Assembly: GCF_000151315.2 (NCBI RefSeq)
Contig: NW_011887297.1
Coordinates: forward strand, 783,587-847,586
Direction: 5' to 3'
Length of the DNA: 64,000 nt
Origin: Capsaspora owczarzaki ATCC 30864
Lineage: Eukaryota; Opisthokonta; Filasterea
How positions within the stretch are numbered: the stretch's first letter is position 1; every line of letters starts with the position of its first letter. The notes below the pieces were generated by a model. That model was given only the letters and a program-made list of their open reading frames with translations. It did no database searches and was not told the origin of the DNA. Positions 45,021 through 54,703 of this stretch are shown here, one piece after another. Made by a program: the position numbers and the translations under genes.

Positions 45021-47219
45021 ATGTCGTCCATTTTGCGAGAACTGTCCCATCCGCAGCAACCCCCGCAAACGCCTCAGCATGCTCACAGCGAGAAGAAGAT
45101 CTCTCCAGCTGCACTCGAGCGCTGCCAAAAGGAGCAGGTTGAGCACTTGCTCCTCAACCGACTGATTCAGCAGCTGGACGTGCCCGAACTGAACGCGCTC
45201 GCCTCGACCGCCACACCCGCCACCCCAGTCAAGAGCACGCCGAGCAAATCTGCCGCGTCGGGTGCATTCGCGCCCATGACTCCGAGCACCATGTCCAGGA
45301 TTACAGCGTCTGCCAGTCGACTCTTTGGCATCGAGAAGAGTAAGTGTTTGTAGTCGAGGTTGAATGAGACTGAAACAGCATTGTTCGCAAAAGCGGTGCG
45401 CCCCTGTCGTGCCGAGGCCACTCGGCCAGAGCACGATGATTGGACCACTGTGCATGCATGCATGCAGTACTCAAACCCAGCAAGATGAGCTTGGTTCCAA
45501 TGGGCGAAGAGCGAAGGCAGTCGACAGCATTGATTCAAACATTCCAAACAGGTTTGAAACCGTTTCAAAAAAACAAAAAAACGATCCGTTTTGAAAAATA
45601 AGAATCGATAGTCGTTTTGAATGACCATCGTTTGCAGCATGACAAAGCATGCACTGCTCTTATGTATTGGGTACTTTCGTGGTGATACGGTGCGAATGTT
45701 AATTCAACTCACTTTCAACGTTTCGCGCTGGTTTTTTTTTTTTCATTTTGTTTTTCTGTGTCTTTGCTGTTTTGATGTGCAACCAGTCACACGCAGATTC
45801 TTTGGATCGCCGCTGGCTTCGGTCGCTGCTCAGGGTATGCCGCTGGTGCTCGAGTCCATGATGGAGTTTCTCTCTGAGCGTAAGGCCCAAACGCGGAAAA
45901 GCAGCAGCGTTTTTGATTGGGGCTGCATCGCTGCCGTAACGCTCTGCCACTCATGCCAAACTGCCACATCTGTGCTTCAATGTTGGCAGATCTCGACGAG
46001 GAAGGAATCTTCCGCCGCAGCGGCGTCGCGAGCCGCATCAAGGTGCTCATGAAGGTCATGGAGGAGTGCTACAATGACAACCTGCCGCTCGAGCTCCATT
46101 CCGCCGCCTGGCTCAAGTCGTATGGTCTTGATGTGCTGAATGTGCACGACGTTACTGGTGCATTCAAAGCCTTCTTCCAGCAGCTGCCAGAGCCCGTTCT
46201 GACCTTTAGGCTCTTTGTTTACATTGAGCAGATCGCCAGTACGTCCTCGGCGCTTATTGTGTTGCTTGAGAAGATTTGTCTGGGGGAATTGCTCGTACAA
46301 GTGGGCACCTCACATGAATGGCTTTGAATCCAAACAGAGCAATTCGAGTCGCTGTCCATCCAGCGTCGCACGTATGCACTGCAGATTGTGTGCGCTCTGT
46401 TGCACCCCTCCCACGCGACGGTACTGCATTCGCTTCTGTCCTTCTTGAAGAAGGTTGCTTCCCACTCGGACTCGAACAAGATGCAAATCAGCAATCTTGC
46501 GAAAATGTTTGAGCCGAATCTCCTGCGCTCGTCGGACGACGACTTTATTCAGCCCGGCAGCAGCATCAACATTACCAATCGCGTCGATGCCATTGAGCGA
46601 TCGGAGCGGCGTGCTCGACTTGTCGAATTTCTCATTGAACAGCACGAGGTCTTGTTCGAGGTAAGTTTTACAAAACCACATTGATGTCGTGACGAGCAGG
46701 AGGATTCGAAGAGCGTCTGATGTTGTTTGGATTGGGTTTGTGTTGTTGTTTCTTTCCGAATCGGCTTTTGTGTAAATCTTTTATTGCGATAGACACCGGA
46801 CGAGCTCAAGAACGAAATTGACCAGGTCAAACAAAACGTGGAGCAGCACAACGGCGACTACGTCCCTGCGCCCACGGCTGTGTTTGCTGTCATGTCAGAT
46901 TCCCAAACCGCCGTCAAGACAAGGATTGAAAGCACCAATCAAGAGATGGACAAGCTCTTGGATTTGATCCTCAACAATCCCAACTTGTCCGAGAAGGAAA
47001 AGAAGAAGATGTTCAAGCGAGTAAGTTTTTGTGTCGGCGTTGTGTCCTGAACGGTGTTTTGTGTGTGCGCGTGTGTGTGTGTTGAGGATTTGGGGGAAGA
47101 GGTGATTCGAGTAGTGATGAAGGTAAACTCACGGAAGTCCCAACTCGTCTCTTTGACCCCTTGCTATGTAGCACGAGAAGGCCAGGAAGCAGCAGCAGCT
47201 GCAAGACCAGGAGAACTGA
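45021..47219 (+). CDS. RhoGAP domain protein
   Basis: GTPase-activating protein for Rho-family GTPases. Six exons (45021-45339, 45787-45879, 45990-46238, 46338-46660, 46793-47020, 47172-47219) join in phase to 419 codons. Residues 1-110 are S/T/P-rich with a short helical segment. The domain starts around FFGSPLASVAAQGMPLVLES and contains the arginine finger in LDEEGIFRRSGVASRIK, followed by AFKAFFQQLPEPVLTFRLF and the K/N pair in KMQISNLAKMFEPNLL. After it come an acidic linker and a coiled coil (KTRIESTNQEMDKLLDLI), then a short basic and Gln-rich end. The last exon is only 48 bp but matches in phase and ends in TGA. Intron 1 contains a (TGCA)n run at about 45458-45473. Substrate GTPase unknown. 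A transposon is inserted 87 bp downstream of the stop. Confidence 0.92.
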
Positions 47220-47306
47220 ACGAAGCGCGTTGTTTTCTTCTGAAGTCGAAGAAGACACGACCCCTTTGTGCCACGCTTCCGAGAGGCGTGTTGAAATTTT
47301 TATATA

Positions 47307-47421
47307 CTATCCCGATCATTAAATTTCGACCCCCCCTCTTTTTTTCACTTTTTCGCCCTCCCTGGGACCTGTGTTGCTTTCCGTCTCGCCCGCGGAATGT
47401 TCATTCATGGTACGGTGTACC
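47307..47421 (+). repeat. Left terminal inverted repeat of Tc1/mariner element
   Basis: 115 bp from CTATCCC to GGTACGGTGTACC; the exact reverse complement occurs at 48844-48958. Flanked outside by TA. Confidence 0.92.
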
Positions 47422-47584
47422 AGACACATTTTAGAAGTGAAGCAGCGGGCTGGGAGTTAAGATTCGAAGCGAGAACAGACAAAAATGAAACTCAAAAAAA
47501 CAGAAAAAGAGCGGATTTTTTGCCCAATTTTCACAAAGCATTACATGGCACACAAACAACGTGTCGCAGCGCCTTCGCTCCACT

Positions 47585-48706
47585 TCAGTACTTGGTATAA
47601 CCACCATTGGCATCTATCACAGCTTGAATGCGGCGCGGCATCGATGAAATGAGATCGCGGCAGACCTCTGGCGTGAGCACTTCTTCGTAGACCGCTTGGA
47701 AGCGTTCCCACAACGCGGCCTTGCTCTTGATCTCCCTCTCCTGGTAGATCTTGTTCTTGACCATGTTCCACGCATTTTCGATGGGGTTGAGGTCGGGAGA
47801 GTTCGCAGGCCAGTCCAGGACGGTGATCTGATTGGTTTCGAACCACTTCGCCACATCTTTTCTTTTGTGACAAGGGGCATTGTCATGCATGAAAATCATC
47901 TCGTTTTTGTTGTTCCACACGCGAATGCTTGCTAGCAACTCGCTCTCCAAAACTGAGAGGTAGGTGTCGCCGTTCATGACGTCGCCGACCTCGCAGAAAA
48001 GCGAAATTCCGAAACGAGAGATGGCGCCCCAAACATTGATATGGCCACCGCCGAACTTGACCGTGCCCTGCACGCATCGATCGGTCAACGTTTCGCCAAC
48101 CAGACGCCATACACGACCACCGTTGTTGTTCCTGTAGAGATAGAGAGCAGTCTCGTCGGAGAAGACGACCCTCAGCCAGTCATCGACGGTCCAATGCTGA
48201 TGAGCGAGTGCAAAGGCCAAGCGTCGCTCTTTGTGTGTCTCTTTCAAGAGGGCTTTTTTGACCTTCGCTCCGCTGACAAGTCCTGCACCATGCAGCACCC
48301 TTCTTATCGTGCATGGAGAGACACGAACTTTGGACAATGTGCGCATAGTGGCGGCCACTTCGGGTGCGGTGTCGGACTCATCGAGGAGGATCTGTGCTAC
48401 AATGTTGTTGCGGTGAAATGACTTGAGCTTGCTGGGGCGACCGGGGCGGGGGCTGTCGCTCGTCGTCGCCCTTCCCGAGAAACGTTGGGTGATGCTGATC
48501 ACTGTAGAACGTGGGAGGTGAAGCTGGGTGGCGATCTTGTTGTAGGAGAGGCCAGCATTTCGCAACGCGAGCACTTGACCGCGGACGACCTCCCTGGGCA
48601 TCTTGTCCAGCACGGGCAGCGGTCTTTTTGGTGAAGTTGGACGCAGCCATACCGGGGGCTGTCTGGGAGCCACGCGGGACGTGGACTGACTGCGTGTGCG
48701 AGTCAT
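47585..48706 (-). CDS. Tc1/mariner transposase, intact
   Basis: Cuts and rejoins the element at TA sites. The frame is open from the ATG at 48706 to the stop at 47585, 373 codons without introns, a normal length for Tc1-like transposases. The N terminus has a basic patch, then a paired-type helix-turn-helix region (VLALRNAGLSYNKIATQLHL, SPRPGRPSKL, TIRRVLHGAGLVSGAKVKK). The catalytic triad is visible: Asp in VVFSDETALYLY, Asp in FMHDNAPCHK and Glu in SPDLNPIENAWN, with exactly 34 residues between the second Asp and the Glu (DD34E). The GRPS motif is the AT-hook-like linker found in the group. An E2F-like sequence lies 31-44 bp upstream of the start (separate entry). Confidence 0.95.
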   Translation of the reverse strand: MTRTRSQSTSRVAPRQPPVWLRPTSPKRPLPVLDKMPREVVRGQVLALRNAGLSYNKIATQLHLPRSTVISITQRFSGRATTSDSPRPGRPSKLKSFHRNNIVAQILLDESDTAPEVAATMRTLSKVRVSPCTIRRVLHGAGLVSGAKVKKALLKETHKERRLAFALAHQHWTVDDWLRVVFSDETALYLYRNNNGGRVWRLVGETLTDRCVQGTVKFGGGHINVWGAISRFGISLFCEVGDVMNGDTYLSVLESELLASIRVWNNKNEMIFMHDNAPCHKRKDVAKWFETNQITVLDWPANSPDLNPIENAWNMVKNKIYQEREIKSKAALWERFQAVYEEVLTPEVCRDLISSMPRRIQAVIDANGGYTKY

Positions 48707-48736
48707 GCGCACAAAAAGACTGAACCCAAACCAAAA

Positions 48737-48750
48737 TTTGGGCGGGAAAA
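48737..48750 (-). promoter_or_regulatory. E2F-like site upstream of the transposase start
   Basis: On the transposase strand the sequence reads TTTTCCCGCCCAAA, close to the E2F consensus and to the sites in the DSCC1 and PRIM1 genes. It lies inside the element, about 30 bp before the ATG. Function is inferred only. Confidence 0.35.
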
Positions 48751-48843
48751 GTGAATTTTTTGAGTTTCCTTATATTTTTTATTTTGCTCGCCGCTGCTCT
48801 GATATGACTCACAACCCCCGCTCCCGGTGTTCATCAGACGTTC

Positions 48844-48958
48844 GGTACACCGTACCATGAATGAACATTCCGCGGGCGAGACGGAAAGCAACACAGGTCC
48901 CAGGGAGGGCGAAAAAGTGAAAAAAAGAGGGGGGGTCGAAATTTAATGATCGGGATAG
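48844..48958 (-). repeat. Right terminal inverted repeat of Tc1/mariner element
   Basis: 115 bp, the reverse complement of 47307-47421. Flanked outside by TA at 48959-48960. Confidence 0.92.
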
Positions 48959-49128
48959 TATGAGTCAAGAGTTGTTGAAACGCCGGGAACAGCGGCGATG
49001 TTGAATTTTTGTATGAACAGTACAGCAGAGATTTCCTTCACTTTGTACCAGAGGGTCGATTCTCAGACTCTGAGTTCAATTTTACGTAGGATTTTGGACT
49101 TTCTTTTTTCTGGCTCAACCTCCTACTC

Positions 49129-49130
<2 letters not shown>

Positions 49131-49173
<43 letters not shown>
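49131..49173. repeat. 43-nt poly(T) tract directly upstream of the insulysin start codon
   Basis: An uninterrupted run of 43 T ends 15 bp before the ATG at 49189. Poly(dA:dT) tracts exclude nucleosomes and often mark promoters; here the tract would lie in the core promoter or 5' UTR. Confidence 0.8.
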
Positions 49174-49174
<1 letters not shown>

Positions 49175-49188
49175 GGTTTTGCGAAATT

Positions 49189-52100
49189 ATGACTCTGTCC
49201 GACACGACTGTCGTCAAGTCTCCCGAAGATGACCGCGAGTATCGCTACATTGAACTCGGCAATGAACTTCGTGTAAATTCACCAGGTGTTGTTGTAGAGA
49301 GCGAGAGAGAGAGACCGAGTGCAATGCGAGCAGAAGGAAGCGAGAAACGCTTGGTTCTTTGACAATTTTCCACCGAACCTCCGTTGTTGTTGACGGATTG
49401 ACTCATCGCTGAAACAACGACATTGTAGGCCGTCGTTGTGTCTGACATGCGTGCGGAGAAGGGCGCAGCGGCGTTGGATGTCTATGCCGGGCACATGAGC
49501 GAGCCCGACGCGCTGCCTGGTCTGGCTCACTTTCTGGAACACTTGCTCTTCATGGGCACTGAGCGCTACCCGCTCGAGAACGAGTACCACGCCTTCCTCT
49601 CCGAGCATGGCGGCATGTCCAACGCGTACACGTCCGCCGACCACACCGTCTACTTTTTCGACGTGGCGGCAGCACACTTTGACGCAGCGGTCGACCGCTT
49701 TGCTCAGTTCTTTATCGCGCCGCTGTTCAGCGCCAACGCCACCGAGAAGGAGCTCAATGCGGTCAATTCCGAGCACGAGAAGAATGTCAAGGTAACGCAA
49801 AAAGGAGCAGCGGACCAGATTGGTGTCCTTGCTCGGGTTGGCGATGGTTTGCATTTTGCCACTCTGTTCTGATTGGAAGGGTGGGATTTTCGCTTTGTTT
49901 GGCTGGATTTCACTCCACCATCACTTCATCACTTGCTGATTGCACTCAACAACAATTCCTCGCATCAATGGCTCCTTTTACTAGTCGGATGCGTGGCGGA
50001 ATTTCCAGCTGGAAAAGTTCACGTCTCGACCTGGACATCCGTTCGCCAAGTTTGGCACCGGCAACCACGAAACGCTGGCAACTCGGCCAGAAGCTGCTGG
50101 CGTTAACGTGCGCGAAGCACTGCTCAAGTTTCACGAAGACTTTTACTCGTCCAATTTGATGACGCTTTCCCTGGTTGGGCCGTACTCGCTTGATGTGCTC
50201 ACCGAGCTGGTCACGTCCAAGTTTTCCGCCGTGAAGAACAAAAAGTTGGCAATCCCGCGCTTCGACACGCATCCCTACGGTCCGGAGCAGGTCGGCGAGC
50301 AGCTGTATGTGGTTCCCGTCAAGGATCTCCGCTACCTGCAGCTGCTCTTCCCTCTTCCGAGCCAGCTGGAACACAGTGCCTCCCACCCCACGTCGTACAT
50401 GTCCCATCTCATCGGCCACGAAGGGACGAATAGTATTCTGTCCTATCTCAAGGTACCAAGTCGAGTTTGTGGGACTGGGGTTGTCGGGCTTTGTTTTGTT
50501 TTGTTTTTGTTTGTTTTTTTTTTCGATGGTTTTCTCACCATTTTCATGCCCTCTGCTACTTGTTTGCTTGGTTTGTTTGCATTGTCAGGAATGCGCTCTT
50601 GCCAATGGCTTGTCGGCCGGATTGGTCAACAGTCACAACGGATTTAGCTTCTTTTCCATCCACATTGAGCTGACGGAAAAGGGTCTCACTGCGACCGATG
50701 ACGTCGTGATGGCCGTGTTCCAGTACATTGCAATGATGCGCGCGCGAGGCCCCCAGGAGCACATTTTCCAAGAATGCAAGGCTCTCGGAGATCTTGCTTT
50801 CCGCTTCAAGGACCGCCAGCCGCCCATGGGCGCTGCATCGGCGATTGCAAACAACCTGCATCTCTATGCTCCCTCGCGCGTTCTTTCCGGCCACGACACT
50901 TACGCTGCGTTTGATCCCGTCTTGATTTCGACGCTTACCGATCTTCTCACTCCGCAAAATCTCCGGTAACATTGCACTAATTTTTTTTTGTTTTTTTGGT
51001 TCGTGGAAGCTTTTTGGATCAAATTCCCGTTTTGACTGTCGCTGCTCTGACTTGACCAGGCTGATTCTCACTTCCCAAACTCTCGAAAATGTGGCCGACC
51101 AAACCCTCGAATTCTACGGTGCTCGATACAAGCGAGAACGAATTCCGGAAGCCAAGTTGAAGGTAAACTGAACTAGCATGCAAAGCTTTCCTGTTGCCCT
51201 TGCTTGGTATACAAAGGATTGTTTTCTGCGTTTCGTGATCACTCAACCCCTCTTCATTGTCAAACCTAGGCATGGAGCTTGGCTACGTGCCATCCGCAAC
51301 TGCAGCTGCCTCTCCCCAACGACTTTGTGCCGACCGATTTCGAGCTCCGGGCGCGACCAAACGAGGTATCCGCCGCCACGATGCGATTTATTATCAAAGC
51401 TTATTGCAGGATTTGAGCGTGATTTCTCACTCTCTTGTGTGGTTGGCCGTGCAGCCCCAGCCATTCCCCGTCATCATTCAAGACTCTGCGTTGTCTCGCG
51501 TCTGGCACAAGCAAGATGCAGAATTCCTCCTCCCCAAGACGTGGGTGAGCTTCCAGTTGACGAGGTATGTTTAACTTTGATATTCTTTTGTCTGGTTGTT
51601 GACTTTCACCCACTCTGTTTGCTGCTTTGCGTCATCTTCCAGCCCACTATCTTATGTCGACCCGTTGCATGCTGTCCTGAGTCGTCTGTTTTGCGATTTG
51701 CTTCGCGACGCCCTCAACGAGTTTGCATACCACGCCGAGATTGCTGGTCTTGACTATGCCATTGTGACGGATTTCTGCGGATTGATTATTCGAGTGGATG
51801 GCTATTCGCACCAGCTCCCACTCCTCGTCGAGCGCATCTTCGATCGGCTGGGGTCGTTCAAAACCAACGCCAATCGGTTTGAGGAAGTCAAGGATGCAGT
51901 AAGTTTTTTTGTCGTACCACGATTTTTTTTTGTTTTCTTGCCTGGTTCTGTTGACTCACCCGTCTCACCGCAGTACACACGCGAGCTCAAGAACTTTTCT
52001 GCCGAGCAGCCCAGCAGTCAAGTGACCTACCTCTCTTCGTTTTTGCTCAGCGAGCGTATTTGGAACCATGAGCAAAAGCTCGCAGAGCTGGAACGTGAGT

Positions 52101-53659
52101 TGCCCTGACTGCTCTCACACCTCTTTCCGTTGTTTGAATGAGTGCGCCGTCTTGCCTCGCGTCATCTGACTTTTTTTCCCGTTTGTTTGGGATCCTTCTT
52201 GATATGGTGCAGATGTTACTTTGGAGCGACTGGATGCGTTCGTGCCGCAGCTCTTGTCTCGCATCCATCTTGAGTCCCTGATTGTCGGCAACATTACCGC
52301 AGAACAAGCGAATGCTTTATCGGACACTGTGGTTGCCGCTCTCAAGCGACACCAAAACGTTTCCTCTTTGCTTCCGATGGAGCGGCTGAAGGGGCGCTGC
52401 CACGTTGTGCCGAAAGGTAATTTTGCCTTTTTTTTTGGTTCAAGGCGAAATTTGGTTTTAACGATGGACATGCGACGCGTTTTTTTTCTTTTTTGGCAAT
52501 GTAGGCAAGACTTTTCTCTATTCAAGCCAGAACGCCATCCGCGACATCTCTGCTGTCGAAAACTACTACCAGGTGAGCGTTGGTGTTGACAACCAACGAA
52601 CGACGAGGCGCGATTTCGTGGTAGCCTGTTCCCACCCATCGCCCTTACATTTCTTGATCTGTCGACTTTTTGTGCAGATTGGCCTCGAGGAGGTGCCCAA
52701 GAATGCAACGCTCTCGCTGCTCTGCCAAATCCTCGCCGAGCCGTGCTTCAACCAGCTGCGCACCAAGGAGCAGCTTGGCTATATTGTCGGGTCTGGCATC
52801 AAGCACCAATACGGTAGGATGCCGACATTTTCCTTGTATGTTTCGTTTGCATCGACGCTGAAGAGTGCATGTTTTTTTTTCTTTTGTTTTGTTTGCTGAC
52901 AGGCGTTCATGGTGCTCGCGTTGTGGTCCAATCGAGCCGTCATCCAACATTTGTCGACCATCGCATTGAAGCGTTCTTGCTCCATTTTGGCGTATGTTCA
53001 GTGATGTCCTTTTTGTGGTTGAACGGGTTGGTTTTGCTTGCCTTTGCTTTTGCTCACCTTGTTCTCTTTCTTCTTTTTCTTCTGCAACGGCCTTCTTCAG
53101 AAACTGCTCCAATCCATGCCCCAGGAAGATTTCAACGCTCACGTCGAAGCAACCATTGCCAAAAAATTGGTCAAGGACAAATCTTTGCGCCAAGCGGCCA
53201 CACGCGCCTGGGCTGAAATTGCTGCGCAAATGTACAACTTCAACCGCGGTATGTCAAAACAGAGAGTGGATGAGTCGTGAAAAAATAACGACGATTGTGC
53301 CACTAACGCATCATCTGTGGATGCTTTTTGGTGTTGGCATTGCAGTTGATCAGGAAGTCGCAGTGCTGCGCGCCATCACGCAATCCGAGCTGATTGGGTT
53401 TTTCGAACGCCACTTTTCTTCCGCCAGTCCCCTCCGTCGCAAAGTTTCGACGCAAGTTGTCGGCACAGCCGCTGCCGGCATGGCCCCGGATGCAGTTGTG
53501 GCTGAAATTGCCAAAGATGTCGCAGATTCCGCCGACCCATCGCTTGTGCCCTCTCCTCAGCTCGCGACGCCTCCGATCCACATCCAAGACGTGGTTGCGT
53601 TCAAGCGGACCATGTCTCTGTACCCGCTCAAATTCGAGCCCCTGTCGTCGAAGCTCTGA
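49189..53659 (+). CDS. IDE: Insulysin (insulin-degrading enzyme, M16A metallopeptidase)
   Basis: Zinc peptidase with a closed chamber that degrades small amyloidogenic peptides. Fifteen exons (49189-49272, 49429-49791, 49985-50452, 50589-50965, 51060-51162, 51270-51365, 51455-51564, 51643-51898, 51974-52094, 52213-52416, 52505-52572, 52678-52813, 52903-52991, 53101-53248, 53346-53659) close in phase to 978 codons; human IDE has 1019. The inverted zinc motif HxxEH is seen in HFLEHLLFMGTERYP, with the downstream Glu in ELNAVNSEHEKNVK. Other matches: GGMSNAYTSADHTVYFFDV, FGTGNHETLATRPEAAG, LIGHEGTNSILSYLK, AWSLATCHPQLQLPLPNDF, and in the C-terminal half EPCFNQLRTKEQLGYIV. The ATG lies 15 bp after the poly(T) tract and gives a short N terminus with no obvious presequence, so a cytosolic enzyme is likely. 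Confidence 0.97.
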
Positions 53660-53779
53660 ACTCTGTGAACGGCGGCTGTTTCTCGCGCTGATTCTCGCGC
53701 TGATGCACATTTGACTCAAATACAACGATTACAAAAATATACAGTAAACAGACAGGCGTGTGTACTTTTTTTTACTCTG

Positions 53780-54346
53780 CTAGTCTGCTCGCTGTGGTCG
53801 ACGCTTCCGCAGCTCGGCTGGCGATGCGATGCTTGTCGTGGCCGGCTCGGTGGAGTCTGTCTGAGTCGCTGCGGGCGACGTATGTGCATCATCTGCCGCC
53901 GCGGGCGACGTCGACTCGGCCTCACTCGGCGACGAGCTCGGCTGCTGTTCTGACTTGATCTTGTCGTGATACGCATTGCGGCGATCGCGCTGCCGCTCCG
54001 GGTCCCAAGACGCGCCAAAGACGGGTTCGGCAGGCTCGGATTCAGACTCTGCTCCGGCCGCGCCGCTCGACGGCACCACGCTTGACTTAGCATCAGCAGT
54101 AGTGTTAGAAGCAGACAGCGTTGAAGCAGTGCCAGTCGTCCTGGCGGCCCTGGTCATGCGGCGCTGCAGTTCGAGCATTCGCTGGGCTTTGATCTTGTTC
54201 TTCTCCCAGTTCCATACGAATGGACCCGCAAACAAGACCACTGCGATAAAAATAAAGTAGAAGAAGTCGAGGCCCAGCGCATACACAATGGCAAACGATG
54301 TGAGTGACACGAGGCGGATCAGCGTGCCCTGGCTGAATGTATCCAT
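53780..54346 (-). CDS. Small two-helix membrane protein, unknown
   Basis: A single exon of 188 codons from the ATG at 54346. Residues about 8-30 and 32-52 form two adjacent hydrophobic helices (LVSLTSFAIVYALGLDFFYF; FIAVVLFAGPFVWNW), followed at once by a basic amphipathic helix (KNKIKAQRMLELQRRMTRAA). The remaining 110 residues are S-, A-, T- and E-rich and look disordered. The hairpin followed by a basic helix recalls small ER membrane proteins, but no family motif was recognised. It converges on insulysin, with 120 bp between stops. Confidence 0.65.
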   Translation of the reverse strand: MDTFSQGTLIRLVSLTSFAIVYALGLDFFYFIFIAVVLFAGPFVWNWEKNKIKAQRMLELQRRMTRAARTTGTASTLSASNTTADAKSSVVPSSGAAGAESESEPAEPVFGASWDPERQRDRRNAYHDKIKSEQQPSSSPSEAESTSPAAADDAHTSPAATQTDSTEPATTSIASPAELRKRRPQRAD

Positions 54347-54703
54347 TGTTTGTTTTTGTTGTGCTTGTCTCAGAAGCTCAGAAAGGGATAAGAAGAGGAG
54401 TGCAAAAAAGAAAAAGGAGGGGGGAAATGCTGAAATTTGGCATGTCGGTCGAACATTCGCTGAGAGTGCCTTTTCCTGCTGTGAGCATGAGATTGTGAAA
54501 CAACAGGTTGAAAATGTACGAACGATTCGTAGATCTATCTGCTTGACAGACTTCATCCAACTCCGCTCAAAAGAACTGCACTGCCGCTTTGTTCGTCAGC
54601 TGCTCAACCGTGGACAAGATACGACACTGCATTGTGATCATCAAGTCACCAACAAGCAAAAGCGAGGTTTTTTGTTCTTGTTTTTTTTTTCCAAAGAAAG
54701 ACA

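Larger units (their letters stand above)
47307..48958 (-). mobile_element. Complete Tc1/mariner DNA transposon (DD34E)
   Basis: A 1652-bp element bounded by TA dinucleotides (47305-47306 and 48959-48960), the expected target duplication of this superfamily. Its terminal inverted repeats, 47307-47421 and 48844-48958, are each 115 bp, begin CTATCCCGATCATTAAA and look identical over their full length by eye, including C7 and T7 homopolymers. The inner TIR ends in the near-palindrome GGTACGGTGTACC. One intact transposase gene fills the interior. Identical repeats plus an intact gene point to recent insertion and possible activity. It sits between the 3' end of the RhoGAP gene and the insulysin promoter, disrupting no recognisable gene. 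Confidence 0.93.

Noticed and set aside
45458-45473. TGCATGCATGCATGCA run as a regulatory palindrome
   Set aside because: Simple 4-bp repeat inside RhoGAP intron 1; nothing beyond self-complementarity supports a function.
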